A stretch of 22,365 nucleotides of DNA from Prosthecobacter debontii (GTDB lineage Bacteria; Verrucomicrobiota; Verrucomicrobiia; Verrucomicrobiales; Akkermansiaceae): positions 1-22,365 of the forward strand of contig CAMCYT010000011.1 of the NCBI GenBank assembly GCA_945885485.1, written 5' to 3'. How positions within the stretch are numbered: the stretch's first letter is position 1; each line of letters opens with the position of its first letter. This document shows positions 15,033 to 21,979 of this stretch, one piece after another. The notes below the pieces were generated by a model. The model was not told the DNA's origin. It worked only from the letters and a program-made list of their open reading frames with translations, and did no database searches. Both the position numbers and the translations under genes were made by a program.

Positions 15033-16565
15033 TTAAATCCCGGTGACGATCTCCACCCCAGGCAGAGCGGCTTTGAGCTTCTCAATCATGCCTGCGGAAA
15101 CGTCTGTCTGCCAGAGATAAAGGTGTTTCAAATGCGGGAGCGATTTTAATTTCTCGACTCCGGCATCGCTCACGCGAGTGCCGTAGAGATTGATCGATTC
15201 CAAGTTTTTCAATCCAACCAGCGTATCGAGCGCGGCGTCTGAAATCTTGGTTTCCGAGAGACGAATCATCCGCAGATCCTTTGCGGAAGCGAGTAATTTG
15301 ACCGAACTGTCCGTGATCGCGGTCGAGGACAGATCCATCGATACCATGCTAGGAATGACGGATTTCAATTTGGCGAAAACCGCATCATTGAGATTACTGC
15401 GGAGGGAAACTCCAGTGAACGTGAGCTTGGAGGAAGCTTGGGACTCGAAGGTCAAGCCGCCGGGGAATTCTTTTGATAGGGCCGCAACCGATTTTAGCAG
15501 CTCAGCGGAGGGCAAGTCTTGTTTGGCTTGGGTAGGAACCTCGGATTTGCCTGCTTTGGGATCGATGGAGCGATCGAGTTTCGCAATTGCCCCGCGAATT
15601 TCATCCGTGATTTCTAACTGCGCAACGGTTTTAGCAGGATCAGCTCCTGCACTGATCCACCATTTAATGACCGCTAGCTCGTGATCTTCGATGTCCGTTT
15701 TGGATTCTGGCGGCATGTGCTCATCGTCATCTTCAGGAAGTTCGCAACGATAGATGATGTTACTTTTCACCGCATCGCCTGGGACAACTGCATCTCCTTC
15801 TTTTCCGCCTTTGAGCAGAAGCTCGTAGCTATCCATGCGGAACTTGCCTTTGGATTTACCTTCTTTGTGGCATTCCACGCAACGCTTGTTGAGGATGGGT
15901 TGAACGATGTCTTCGTAGGCAATTTGTTCTTCAAGTGGCTTAACCGGAATATCCGCGGGATCCACTTTTGGCTCGTGACCGAGCACCTTACGAATCGGAT
16001 TTGGAGCATATTCAACAAGGTAATCTTCGCCGTGGGTGATGGACGCTCCACCATGGCTCGCGTAAGTCATGATGCCAACGCTGCCGAAAATCATGGCCCG
16101 ATAGAGCTTTTGAGAAACCTTTTCAGGCAGAGGCCAAGCTTTAACAATCAAAGTGAGAACCGCGGCGCAGGCAAAAATAATCCCGCCCCAAAGGTGATCT
16201 CCTAGCAATTTGCTCATTTCATAACCGCCACCCATATAGAGCATGAAACCGAATAGCACCGCGACCACGGCACTTGCTGCGCCAATAAAGATCGCAATCA
16301 ATCCGGGCTGGGGCTTGTAGCGACTGAACATCGACATCAATTCTTGAATGATAATCAGCGAGAAAATTCCGATAGGAAGATGTAGTATGACTGGATGGAA
16401 CCGCCCGAGGAAACGTATGGTGTCGGAGGATTTTTCCGCATCGGGCGTGCCAGCTATAAACGGCATCGCGATCAGGAAAGAAATGATAAGCAGGCCAAAA
16501 ATCGTAATGCACCATGGGCGGCGGCATTTTGAACAGCAGGTTTCTTGATTAGTTTCGTTGGTCAT
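15033..16565 (-). CDS. Membrane-anchored cytochrome c with DUF2231 and leucine-rich-repeat domains
   Basis: A 510-residue protein with three parts. Residues 1-175 have several membrane segments in a DUF2231-type arrangement (GRFHPVILHLPIGIFSLIII, 54-73). A planctomycete-type cytochrome c domain (about 213-310) has the heme motif RCVECH (C229, C232, H233) and a possible axial methionine in EHMPPES (284). The C-terminal part has leucine-rich repeats of about 23 residues (405-510: MDLSSTAITD, IRLSETKISD, INLYGTRVSD, LYLWQTDVSA). The heme and repeat parts are presumably periplasmic. Such fusions are common in Planctomycetes and Verrucomicrobia; a role in redox or substrate binding is only inferred. 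A cysteine-rich N-terminus (CCSKCRRPWC, 10-19) precedes the first membrane helix. The upstream gene lies 54 nt away on the same strand. Confidence 0.9.
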   Translation of the reverse strand: MTNETNQETCCSKCRRPWCITIFGLLIISFLIAMPFIAGTPDAEKSSDTIRFLGRFHPVILHLPIGIFSLIIIQELMSMFSRYKPQPGLIAIFIGAASAVVAVLFGFMLYMGGGYEMSKLLGDHLWGGIIFACAAVLTLIVKAWPLPEKVSQKLYRAMIFGSVGIMTYASHGGASITHGEDYLVEYAPNPIRKVLGHEPKVDPADIPVKPLEEQIAYEDIVQPILNKRCVECHKEGKSKGKFRMDSYELLLKGGKEGDAVVPGDAVKSNIIYRCELPEDDDEHMPPESKTDIEDHELAVIKWWISAGADPAKTVAQLEITDEIRGAIAKLDRSIDPKAGKSEVPTQAKQDLPSAELLKSVAALSKEFPGGLTFESQASSKLTFTGVSLRSNLNDAVFAKLKSVIPSMVSMDLSSTAITDSSVKLLASAKDLRMIRLSETKISDAALDTLVGLKNLESINLYGTRVSDAGVEKLKSLPHLKHLYLWQTDVSAGMIEKLKAALPGVEIVTGI

Positions 16566-16619
16566 AAAGGATATCAGGAAAGTTTGGAATCAAACATCTA
16601 TCGTCACGTTCTTGGCGTT

Positions 16620-16829
16620 TTAGCGGCGGCTTGATGCGGGGTATATTTTCTTTTTCGGCAAGAAGGGCAACCATTTATGTAAATCGTATCCGAGGAAACT
16701 GGCACATTGGATCAGCACCGCCAGAGCAATCCCTTCATCGATAAATAGGATGGGATCTGGGAGGATTCCAATCGTTAGTAGATAGAAGGTGGATAAAATC
16801 ACACCCAACCATGCGAGTTTGCGTTTCAT
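16620..16829 (-). CDS. Small membrane protein, DUF1232-like
   Basis: A 69-residue protein from the ATG at 16827-16829: a hydrophobic helix (LAWLGVILSTFYLLTIG) then ILPDPILFIDEGIALAVLIQ, which resembles the 'D(L)IPD…iDD' core of DUF1232 membrane proteins, and a basic C-terminus. The open frame runs upstream to 17213, but that part is antisense to the real gene at 16918-17250. It lies upstream of the cytochrome gene on the same strand and divergent from the gene at 16918. The function is unknown. Confidence 0.6.
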   Translation of the reverse strand: MKRKLAWLGVILSTFYLLTIGILPDPILFIDEGIALAVLIQCASFLGYDLHKWLPFLPKKKIYPASSRR

Positions 16830-16917
16830 GAGTTGAATGGGAATACGCAATGACCGTCCTTCACCTTTCCGAGTTTTCTTGATTTTTGCTCTCAACTCGC
16901 GAAATGTCCCTGCAGTT

Positions 16918-17250
16918 ATGGATTTTAAATTACTGACAATTCTCCACCTCGCCGGCGTATTCGCCCTTTTTGCCTCGCTCGGAGCAACTCTCTTGGGCGG
17001 CTCAACCCAAAAATCCGCTTCCATTCTCCACGGGATCTCTTTGGTCATCATCCTGCTCGCTGGCTTTGCTTTCCTGAAACAGCCCCCGATGGATAAATAC
17101 TGGTGGATGGCGAAACTCGGCATCTGGTTATTCATCGGCGTCGCCCCTGTCCTCGCTAAGAAAAAGATCCTGTGCCCATGTGTCGTGTTTATCCTGACCC
17201 TCGTCGCCGCCATCGTCGCCGCTTATCTGGGAATTTATAAGCCGTTTTAA
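16918..17250 (+). CDS. Small integral membrane protein, SirB-like
   Basis: A 110-residue protein with four predicted membrane helices: LLTILHLAGVFALFASLGAT, ILHGISLVIILLAGFAFL, LGIWLFIGVAPVLA and CVVFILTLVAAIVAAYL. Between helices 2 and 3 it has a short loop with Trp residues (PMDKYWWMAK). This layout resembles SirB-type invasion-regulator-related membrane proteins, whose biochemical role is unclear. I chose the ATG at 16918 because the hydrophobic sequence starts there. Its stop codon overlaps the stop of the opposing IF-1-like gene (the shared TTAA at 17247-17250), so the two genes converge with no room for a terminator. Confidence 0.75.
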   Translation: MDFKLLTILHLAGVFALFASLGATLLGGSTQKSASILHGISLVIILLAGFAFLKQPPMDKYWWMAKLGIWLFIGVAPVLAKKKILCPCVVFILTLVAAIVAAYLGIYKPF

Positions 17251-17462
17251 GAAACTCGCGAAACTATCCGCCCTTGATCGAAATCAAACGGAGTCATTTC
17301 TAGGAGCACGGAATCGCCTTTTGAAAATACTGCCTTCGCGTCGGTCAGAGGTTTGGACAAATGCCCGAGCATGACTTTTCCGTTCAACAACTCGACACGG
17401 TAAAGAATCTCGCCTTTGCGTTCGAGGATGGTTCCGGTGGTTTCGATGGCGGGTTCCGACAT
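17247..17462 (-). CDS. IF-1-like OB-fold protein (divergent translation initiation factor IF-1 paralogue)
   Basis: A 71-residue protein. IETTGTILERKGEILYRVEL, then NGKVMLGHLS (28-37) and LLEMTPFDFDQGRIVSR (53-69), match the IF-1 pattern (GTVLE…FRVELENGHVV..H.S…GD.V.VELTPYDLSKGRI). The length is that of IF-1. The basic KMRxxxIRI segment that contacts 16S rRNA in canonical IF-1 is replaced by SKPLTDAKAVFSKGD. So this is probably a paralogue, not the essential infA. The open frame extends upstream to 17744, but that part is antisense or out of frame with the LuxC gene. It starts 10 nt after the LuxC-like stop and is the last gene of the LuxE-LuxC operon, where IF-1 is not usually found. Confidence 0.85.
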   Translation of the reverse strand: MSEPAIETTGTILERKGEILYRVELLNGKVMLGHLSKPLTDAKAVFSKGDSVLLEMTPFDFDQGRIVSRVS

Positions 17463-17472
17463 GGCGATAAGA

Positions 17473-18522
17473 TCAACCGAGATCGCGCCAGCGCACAAGC
17501 CCCGCGAGTGGCATTTCACCATCGGGATGCCAGAAAATTCCCGGCTCCTGTGCGTTGCCAGCGGCACAGATTCTCGGTGGAGCGAGGGTTTCCAAGCAAT
17601 CCGCCTCCGACAAAGGCTCGACCACTGCGGTGGAGAGAAATGCGATTTCATCTCCAAGCGTCTCGGGCGTGAGCGCATCCGGCATGGGAATAACACGAAC
17701 GAATCCACCGCTAGGGCTGGTGCGGAGAAGTGCGGAATCGCCATCTAACAGAATTGTCCAATCCACGAAATTATCACTCTCCCAGAGTTTCATCTTCGCG
17801 CCGTTGGCGATCTGAAAGCGTGCGAGTTCGCGGGCGTTGCGAATCCCTCCCGCCTCAGAAAGCGTAGCGGCGATCTTCGCCTGCCCCGATAAAGTCGGGG
17901 GTCGCTGTTCTTCTAACGCATTCGCCAACCTCTCACAAAACCCTTCCACATCACCCGCCACATAAATCGACTGAACCGAAAGACAACCGCGCTGGCCGTA
18001 GCGCATGACGTCTTCGGCAAGTTGTTTTTCCAAGCCCTCGCGTTGTTCAAAAACAAATGCCGCGCTGAGTTTCGGACCGTGCTCAATGATGCGAGTCTGC
18101 GGTGAAAGCCAATCGCGGAAAAACGTGATCGTTTCCTCACCGCCATAAATCACTGCGACCTCAGGATTTCGCCATGCTTCCGGCAACTCACGTTTCACCT
18201 CGAACAAGCATAATTCGCTCGCCCATTTCTCAAATTCTAACAATCCCGCCGATGGCACTTTCACCCAACTCTGGCAGCCTAATAGAATCGTACGGAACAC
18301 CGATTGAAAAGCAGCGTGTTCGGTGTTTCCACTGACCACATGCAACACCGGCCCACGCGGCACCACGCGCGAGCCATCGACCCATTGCTCTAACCTGCGG
18401 TGATCCCCGAGCTCGCGATCCAACCAGCTTTTCAACGCCACCTCATCATAACAACCCACCCACCGCTCAAGCGTGGGCCGCTGAGTGAGTAGAAATGCGA
18501 TACGTTCTGAGAGGGTTTTCAT
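17473..18522 (-). CDS. LuxC-like acyl-CoA/acyl-protein reductase
   Basis: A 349-residue member of the LuxC family, which reduces an enzyme-bound fatty acyl group with NADPH to an aldehyde. Visible features are GPVLHVVSGNTEHAAFQSV (57-75), a nucleotide-binding-type glycine/asparagine motif, and YGQRGCLSVQSIYV (175-188), in which Cys180 is the likely acyl-accepting nucleophile. The protein is shorter than luminous-bacteria LuxC (about 480 residues). It follows a LuxE-like gene, from which it is separated by a repeat-filled spacer of about 150 bp, and precedes an IF-1-like gene by 10 nt. A 18-bp palindromic repeat lies in frame inside the gene (codons about 207-213). No luxA or luxB is in view, so this is probably a non-luminous fatty-aldehyde-forming system. 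Confidence 0.8.
   Translation of the reverse strand: MKTLSERIAFLLTQRPTLERWVGCYDEVALKSWLDRELGDHRRLEQWVDGSRVVPRGPVLHVVSGNTEHAAFQSVFRTILLGCQSWVKVPSAGLLEFEKWASELCLFEVKRELPEAWRNPEVAVIYGGEETITFFRDWLSPQTRIIEHGPKLSAAFVFEQREGLEKQLAEDVMRYGQRGCLSVQSIYVAGDVEGFCERLANALEEQRPPTLSGQAKIAATLSEAGGIRNARELARFQIANGAKMKLWESDNFVDWTILLDGDSALLRTSPSGGFVRVIPMPDALTPETLGDEIAFLSTAVVEPLSEADCLETLAPPRICAAGNAQEPGIFWHPDGEMPLAGLVRWRDLG
17883..17900. repeat. Short palindromic repeat CCCCGA-N5-TCGGGG, copy 2, inside the LuxC gene
   Basis: GCCCCGATAAAGTCGGGG forms a 6-bp stem around TAAAG. It lies wholly within the coding sequence and is read as PPTLSGQ (residues about 208-214) of the LuxC-like protein. The 18-bp sequence is the exact reverse complement of the copy at 19238-19255 in the LuxE gene. 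Confidence 0.85.
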
Positions 18523-18536
18523 TCTTAAGAGTTAAG

Positions 18537-18669
18537 AGAACCACGGATGGACACAGATGAACACCGATAATTGAAGAGCCATGAAACTTGGTCTTACACC
18601 CAGTGGACGAGAATTAAATTTTCAAAAGTTTCTTCATATCCGTGTTTATCTGCGTGTATCCGTGGTTCT
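18537..18669. repeat. 10-bp-phased inverted repeat (RATNNACRCR family), copy 3
   Basis: The left arm (18537-18568, begins AGAACCACGGATGGACACAG) and the right arm (18638-18669) are about 80% complementary, with 69 bases between them. The arms show the AACCACGGAT-NNACRCRGAT-NNACACSGAT units of 10 bp seen at 841-968 and 7315-7345. They fill most of the spacer between the LuxE stop and the LuxC start. I see no gene inside. Confidence 0.85.
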
Positions 18670-18676
18670 AATTTCA

Positions 18677-19690
18677 TCATGACAATACGGCATCGACTCC
18701 GCGCGAGCAACCCCGCGCTACGGCAGATGGATCACGGCCGATCAATATAAAACTCCGCTCACCAGTGGCGATTGCCAAGTCTTGAGTGCGTATTGCGGAA
18801 ATGGAATCGAGATTCGCGAGATCGATGATTTCCAGATACCCAACCTCGCCTCCCGCCGCCGGATTTCCTGAAAAAACATCCACCACTCGAATCGCCGTCC
18901 ATGGCGGTCCTTGATGTGCCTCCGCATTCCCCCATTTGTAAAATTGGGAAAACAACTCGGTCATTCCGTATTCGTTGAGGATGCGGGATTCCAGCAGAGA
19001 AAAATGATCTGAGATCCGTTGCCTGACCTCGGCAGGCGTGTGGCTTTTAAGTAAACCCTTGCTGCCGCCGGTTTCAAAAATCCATGAGCCATCTAACAAT
19101 TTTACCGGCTCGGTTTCTTCACAAAACCGCAATAACGCCAGCGAAGTTCCAAGCACCGCCGCCGCGCCTTGTGGTAAAAATTTCTCTGACAGCAAATTAC
19201 CATCGTCATCGATCAACCATTCTCCGTCCTTATCGAGCCCCGACTTTATCGGGGCAAGCAGATCAAACATCCGCACCAACGATGAATGCGGCGCGTCTTT
19301 AACTCGTTGTGAAAAAAACCACGGCTTGCTGATTTCCGGCAAGCCCAGCTCTCGCCAACCTCCTTTGACCGCCGCCTCGTAAAGTTCCAGATCGCGATAC
19401 TCATGTTTGCCCTTCACCTCACGCGTCGTGCCGGAAGTAAGAAAAAAACCTTTCACCTCGGCTTCAGGAAAACAACGCATGGCTGTATCGGAAAGCTTGA
19501 AAACATCCGTCGGCACCGCAGGAATATCCCACCAACTACTCACGCTCTCCGGAATTTTCCCAAGCGACTCGCAGTAATTCCGGTACGCAAGGTTAGCTCC
19601 GAACTGATATCGAAAAACCTCCAATGCCACCGCCGCGAAGTCGCCATCGCCGCCACGCATCCATGCCAGAAGATTTTCCTTCAACCTCAC
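18677..19690 (-). CDS. LuxE-like acyl-protein synthetase
   Basis: A 337-residue adenylate-forming enzyme that activates fatty acids and passes the acyl group to a LuxC-like reductase. Features are FFLTSGTTREVKGKHEYRD (82-100), ILNEYGMTELFSQFY (237-251) and RTQDLA (301-306) followed by LIGRD (316-320); these are the motifs of LuxE. The length is somewhat shorter than usual LuxE (about 370). The start is GTG at 19688-19690, because no ATG precedes the homology. The last 17 residues (PSAVARGCSRGVDAVLS) come from a GC-rich hairpin-bearing sequence (18701-18718) and look like an added tail, not enzyme. Another repeat lies in frame at codons about 146-151. It heads the LuxE-LuxC-IF-1-like operon. 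Confidence 0.85.
   Translation of the reverse strand: MRLKENLLAWMRGGDGDFAAVALEVFRYQFGANLAYRNYCESLGKIPESVSSWWDIPAVPTDVFKLSDTAMRCFPEAEVKGFFLTSGTTREVKGKHEYRDLELYEAAVKGGWRELGLPEISKPWFFSQRVKDAPHSSLVRMFDLLAPIKSGLDKDGEWLIDDDGNLLSEKFLPQGAAAVLGTSLALLRFCEETEPVKLLDGSWIFETGGSKGLLKSHTPAEVRQRISDHFSLLESRILNEYGMTELFSQFYKWGNAEAHQGPPWTAIRVVDVFSGNPAAGGEVGYLEIIDLANLDSISAIRTQDLAIATGERSFILIGRDPSAVARGCSRGVDAVLS
18701..18718. repeat. GC-rich hairpin at the 3' end of the LuxE gene
   Basis: GCGCG (18701-18705) and CGCGC (18714-18718) pair around AGCAACCC. The sequence is part of the last 50 bp of the gene, which encode the Arg/Gly/Ala-rich tail. It resembles a small inserted repeat that has moved the stop codon. Confidence 0.45.
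19238..19255. repeat. Short palindromic repeat CCCCGA-N5-TCGGGG, copy 3, inside the LuxE gene
   Basis: CCCCGACTTTATCGGGGC is the exact reverse complement of the copy at 17883-17900. It is in frame and is read as LAPIKSG (about 145-151) in the LuxE-like protein. Confidence 0.85.
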
Positions 19691-19806
19691 AACGCGTTTT
19701 TAGACGCACGATCCACTTATGCAAAGCGAATCGGAGAAACCAAACACCGCTATATTAATTTCAACTGCATCAACGCTGAAAACAGCCTAAAACTTCCTTA
19801 TCCCCT

Positions 19807-21066
19807 CTAACGCTGACCCAGCACTTCAATCACAGAGGCCGACAGGTTCGCAGAGTCGATCCACTTTTGTGCGGCAACTTGATCGCGTTCTAGCCAACCA
19901 CTGAGGGCGCGTTCATACATACGGTTACGGCTGCGTTCGTCCTGGATTGAACCAATTTGATTAGCAGCCACTTCGGGTGCATTTTCAAATGAGTTCCAGA
20001 TGAAGTGCTGCACGGTGCGATCGGTGATGTCTGCCGGAAAGCGGTTCATCAAATCAGCGGCGGCTTGGGGATTATTACGTGCATCGACCATGACGATACC
20101 ACGCAGAGCGCGAGAGCGAGCTTCGCCTTCTGGGAGGCCTTCAAAATTAGCCAAGGCGGCGGTGGGATCTGCTTTTGCCCATTCACGGAAGACTTCATCC
20201 ATGCTTCTAACCGATGTATCGCTGAGATTTTGCATCAACCAAGAAGCGGTTCCGGCGGGGTCTAGCTTCGCCAACTCTTCTGCGAAACGAGCGACCGCGC
20301 CATCGCGCAGGCGTTCATCGCTGAGTTCGGAAATCCATTTTTTGGCCGACTCCGCACCCAATTGCAGGAGATGCGGCATCATGGCCTGCAGTGCTTCACC
20401 GCGTTCCTCACTGAAAGGAATTTCCTGGAGCAGAGCGGTGGCGCGGACTGGATCGGATCCGACCAAGCCACGGATGATTCCGACCATGTAAGGATTTGCT
20501 TCATCGCCATCGTGGTTGGATTTCGCCCATGCGATGGCAGCCTCGGGATCGCGGCTGACCCATGCGCTGAGAACCGTTCCCGTAGCCATTCCGCTGGTGG
20601 TATTTTTCGTGGTATAGGCTAGTGCAGAGGTAGGATCAACCTCCGCCCATGCAGTCAGCAACATGGCGTATTCACCCATGCGGGCCTCGGTGAGGCCGAG
20701 GCCGCGAAAGCGGTCGACGGCAGCTTCGAACTCCTCTGCGGCGAGCGAATCGATCCATTCCAACATGGCGCGGCCGCGGTCGAGGGCGTTTTCGCCACGG
20801 ACGATTTCCTCCATGTTGACGAGTTTTTGATCGAAACTGGTCTCGCCACGTTGTTGGGTCGGACGGTTGGGGCGGTTTGCGTTTTCGCGGGCTCTAGAGT
20901 CGGTGCCGCCGCTGACGGAACGTTGCTGGATCAAGCGTTCCGAGCTTTCGAGTAGACGATCTTGTTCGGAGAGTTCGGCTTTACTGCCGGTGAGTTTTCC
21001 GAGCATAAATCCGCCTAGGCCGATGATGATACAAGTCGCGCTTACGCTGATGGCGTTCCATTTCAT
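19807..21066 (-). CDS. Membrane-anchored helical-repeat protein
   Basis: A 419-residue protein with an N-terminal membrane anchor (AISVSATCIIIGLGGFMLGKL, 5-25), a basic/Gln-rich linker (about 26-75), and a long all-helical region of degenerate repeats of about 35 residues. Each repeat carries a DPxxA(x)xW or DPxxAxxxL core: EVDPTSALAY, SRDPEAAIAWAKS, GSDPVRATALLQ, KLDPAGTASWL, KADPTAALANFE, ARNNPQAAADLM, ERDQVAAQKWI. Such repeat arrays are frequent in Verrucomicrobia as paralogous families, probably protein-binding and folded like TPR or HEAT; I cannot name a specific function. The repeat part is probably periplasmic. It is divergent from the PanB-like gene, with 100 bp between the starts. 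Confidence 0.8.
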   Translation of the reverse strand: MKWNAISVSATCIIIGLGGFMLGKLTGSKAELSEQDRLLESSERLIQQRSVSGGTDSRARENANRPNRPTQQRGETSFDQKLVNMEEIVRGENALDRGRAMLEWIDSLAAEEFEAAVDRFRGLGLTEARMGEYAMLLTAWAEVDPTSALAYTTKNTTSGMATGTVLSAWVSRDPEAAIAWAKSNHDGDEANPYMVGIIRGLVGSDPVRATALLQEIPFSEERGEALQAMMPHLLQLGAESAKKWISELSDERLRDGAVARFAEELAKLDPAGTASWLMQNLSDTSVRSMDEVFREWAKADPTAALANFEGLPEGEARSRALRGIVMVDARNNPQAAADLMNRFPADITDRTVQHFIWNSFENAPEVAANQIGSIQDERSRNRMYERALSGWLERDQVAAQKWIDSANLSASVIEVLGQR

Positions 21067-21166
21067 GAGGGGGAAACTATCGGCTTTTTCAATCTTCTCA
21101 ACTTGGAGTTTTGAAATTTATTCGCTAGGTATCGGTTGCGCTTTTCGCCCATAAACCTACTTTCAC

Positions 21167-21973
21167 ATGCTAAGACCTCGAAAAAAATACACCGTCCACG
21201 ATTTAAGAAAGCTGAAAGGCACGCGCTGCCTGACGCATGTTCACGTGAAAACTCCGGAAGAAGCGGCGGCGGCAGAAGCGGCTGGAATCGATTTGATGAG
21301 CTGCCCGTTTGACAATCCGACCGCTCAAGCTCGTCTGCCGGAGTTGGTTGCGGCCGCTCCCAACAGCTTCCTCTCATGCTCCACTCCGCATGGTTTAGCC
21401 TCACAGGAGGAAGCGATTCGGATTGGTTTTCAAGCGCTAGAACTCGGTGCAAGTTCCGTCTATTGCTCGGCCAGTCCCTGCATCATCGAGAGCATGGCGC
21501 GTGAGCGCATTCCAGTGGTCGGCCATCTCGGGATGATTCCCCGGCATGTGACATGGACAAATTATCGGGGCATCGGAAAAACCGTGGACGAGGCGAAAGC
21601 GCTCTTTCAAGCGATGAAGGATTTGGAAAACGCAGGGGCGTATGCTGCGGAGATCGAATGCGTCCCGCACAATCTGGCTGCGTGGCTTTGCAAGCAAACG
21701 AGTTTGCTTTTAATGTCACTGGGTTCCGGAGCAGGTTGCGATACTCAGTTTCTTTTTTCGGATGACATTCTCGGAGATTACGATGAACGCCTGCCGAGAC
21801 ATGCGAAAGCCTACCGTGATTTCGCGGGCGAGTATCGCAGACTCCAACAAGAACGCATTGCCGCGTTTCAAGAATTCGCAGCGGACGTGAAAACCGGCGC
21901 TTTTCCAACAGCGGTAAATCTGTTAGAAATGGATGCCGCGCTTTTGAGTGAGCTTCAAAAAGAATTAGGCTAA
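21167..21973 (+). CDS. PanB-fold protein (ketopantoate hydroxymethyltransferase-like) without the usual metal ligands
   Basis: A 268-residue protein. IPVVGHLGMIPRHV (115-128), ENAGAYAAEIECVPHNLAAW (154-173), SLGSGAGCDTQFLFSDDILG (184-203) and RHAKAYRDF (211-219) align with PanB (VPVxGHLGLTPQ, LExAGAxxLVLECVP, IGIGAGxxxDGQ). The catalytic glutamate (E164 in IECVP) is kept. In PanB the metal ligands are two aspartates and a glutamate in VGDSLG, LADLPF and VKIEGG; the matching places here are MSCPFDN, LSCSTPH and VYCSAS, so the ligands appear to be lost. The N-terminus (CLTHVHV) also replaces MLTAYD. It is therefore a related aldolase-type enzyme with a different chemistry, or an inactive paralogue. 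It is followed after 6 nt by a cytochrome P450 gene. Confidence 0.8.
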   Translation: MLRPRKKYTVHDLRKLKGTRCLTHVHVKTPEEAAAAEAAGIDLMSCPFDNPTAQARLPELVAAAPNSFLSCSTPHGLASQEEAIRIGFQALELGASSVYCSASPCIIESMARERIPVVGHLGMIPRHVTWTNYRGIGKTVDEAKALFQAMKDLENAGAYAAEIECVPHNLAAWLCKQTSLLLMSLGSGAGCDTQFLFSDDILGDYDERLPRHAKAYRDFAGEYRRLQQERIAAFQEFAADVKTGAFPTAVNLLEMDAALLSELQKELG

Positions 21974-21979
21974 TTCACC

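Noticed and set aside
16830..17213. Upstream extension of the DUF1232-like frame
   Set aside because: It overlaps the plus-strand four-helix membrane protein in antisense; the hydrophobic protein begins at 16829.
17883..17900. The CCCCGA palindromes as intrinsic terminators
   Set aside because: Two of the three lie within coding sequence and none is followed by a T-tract.
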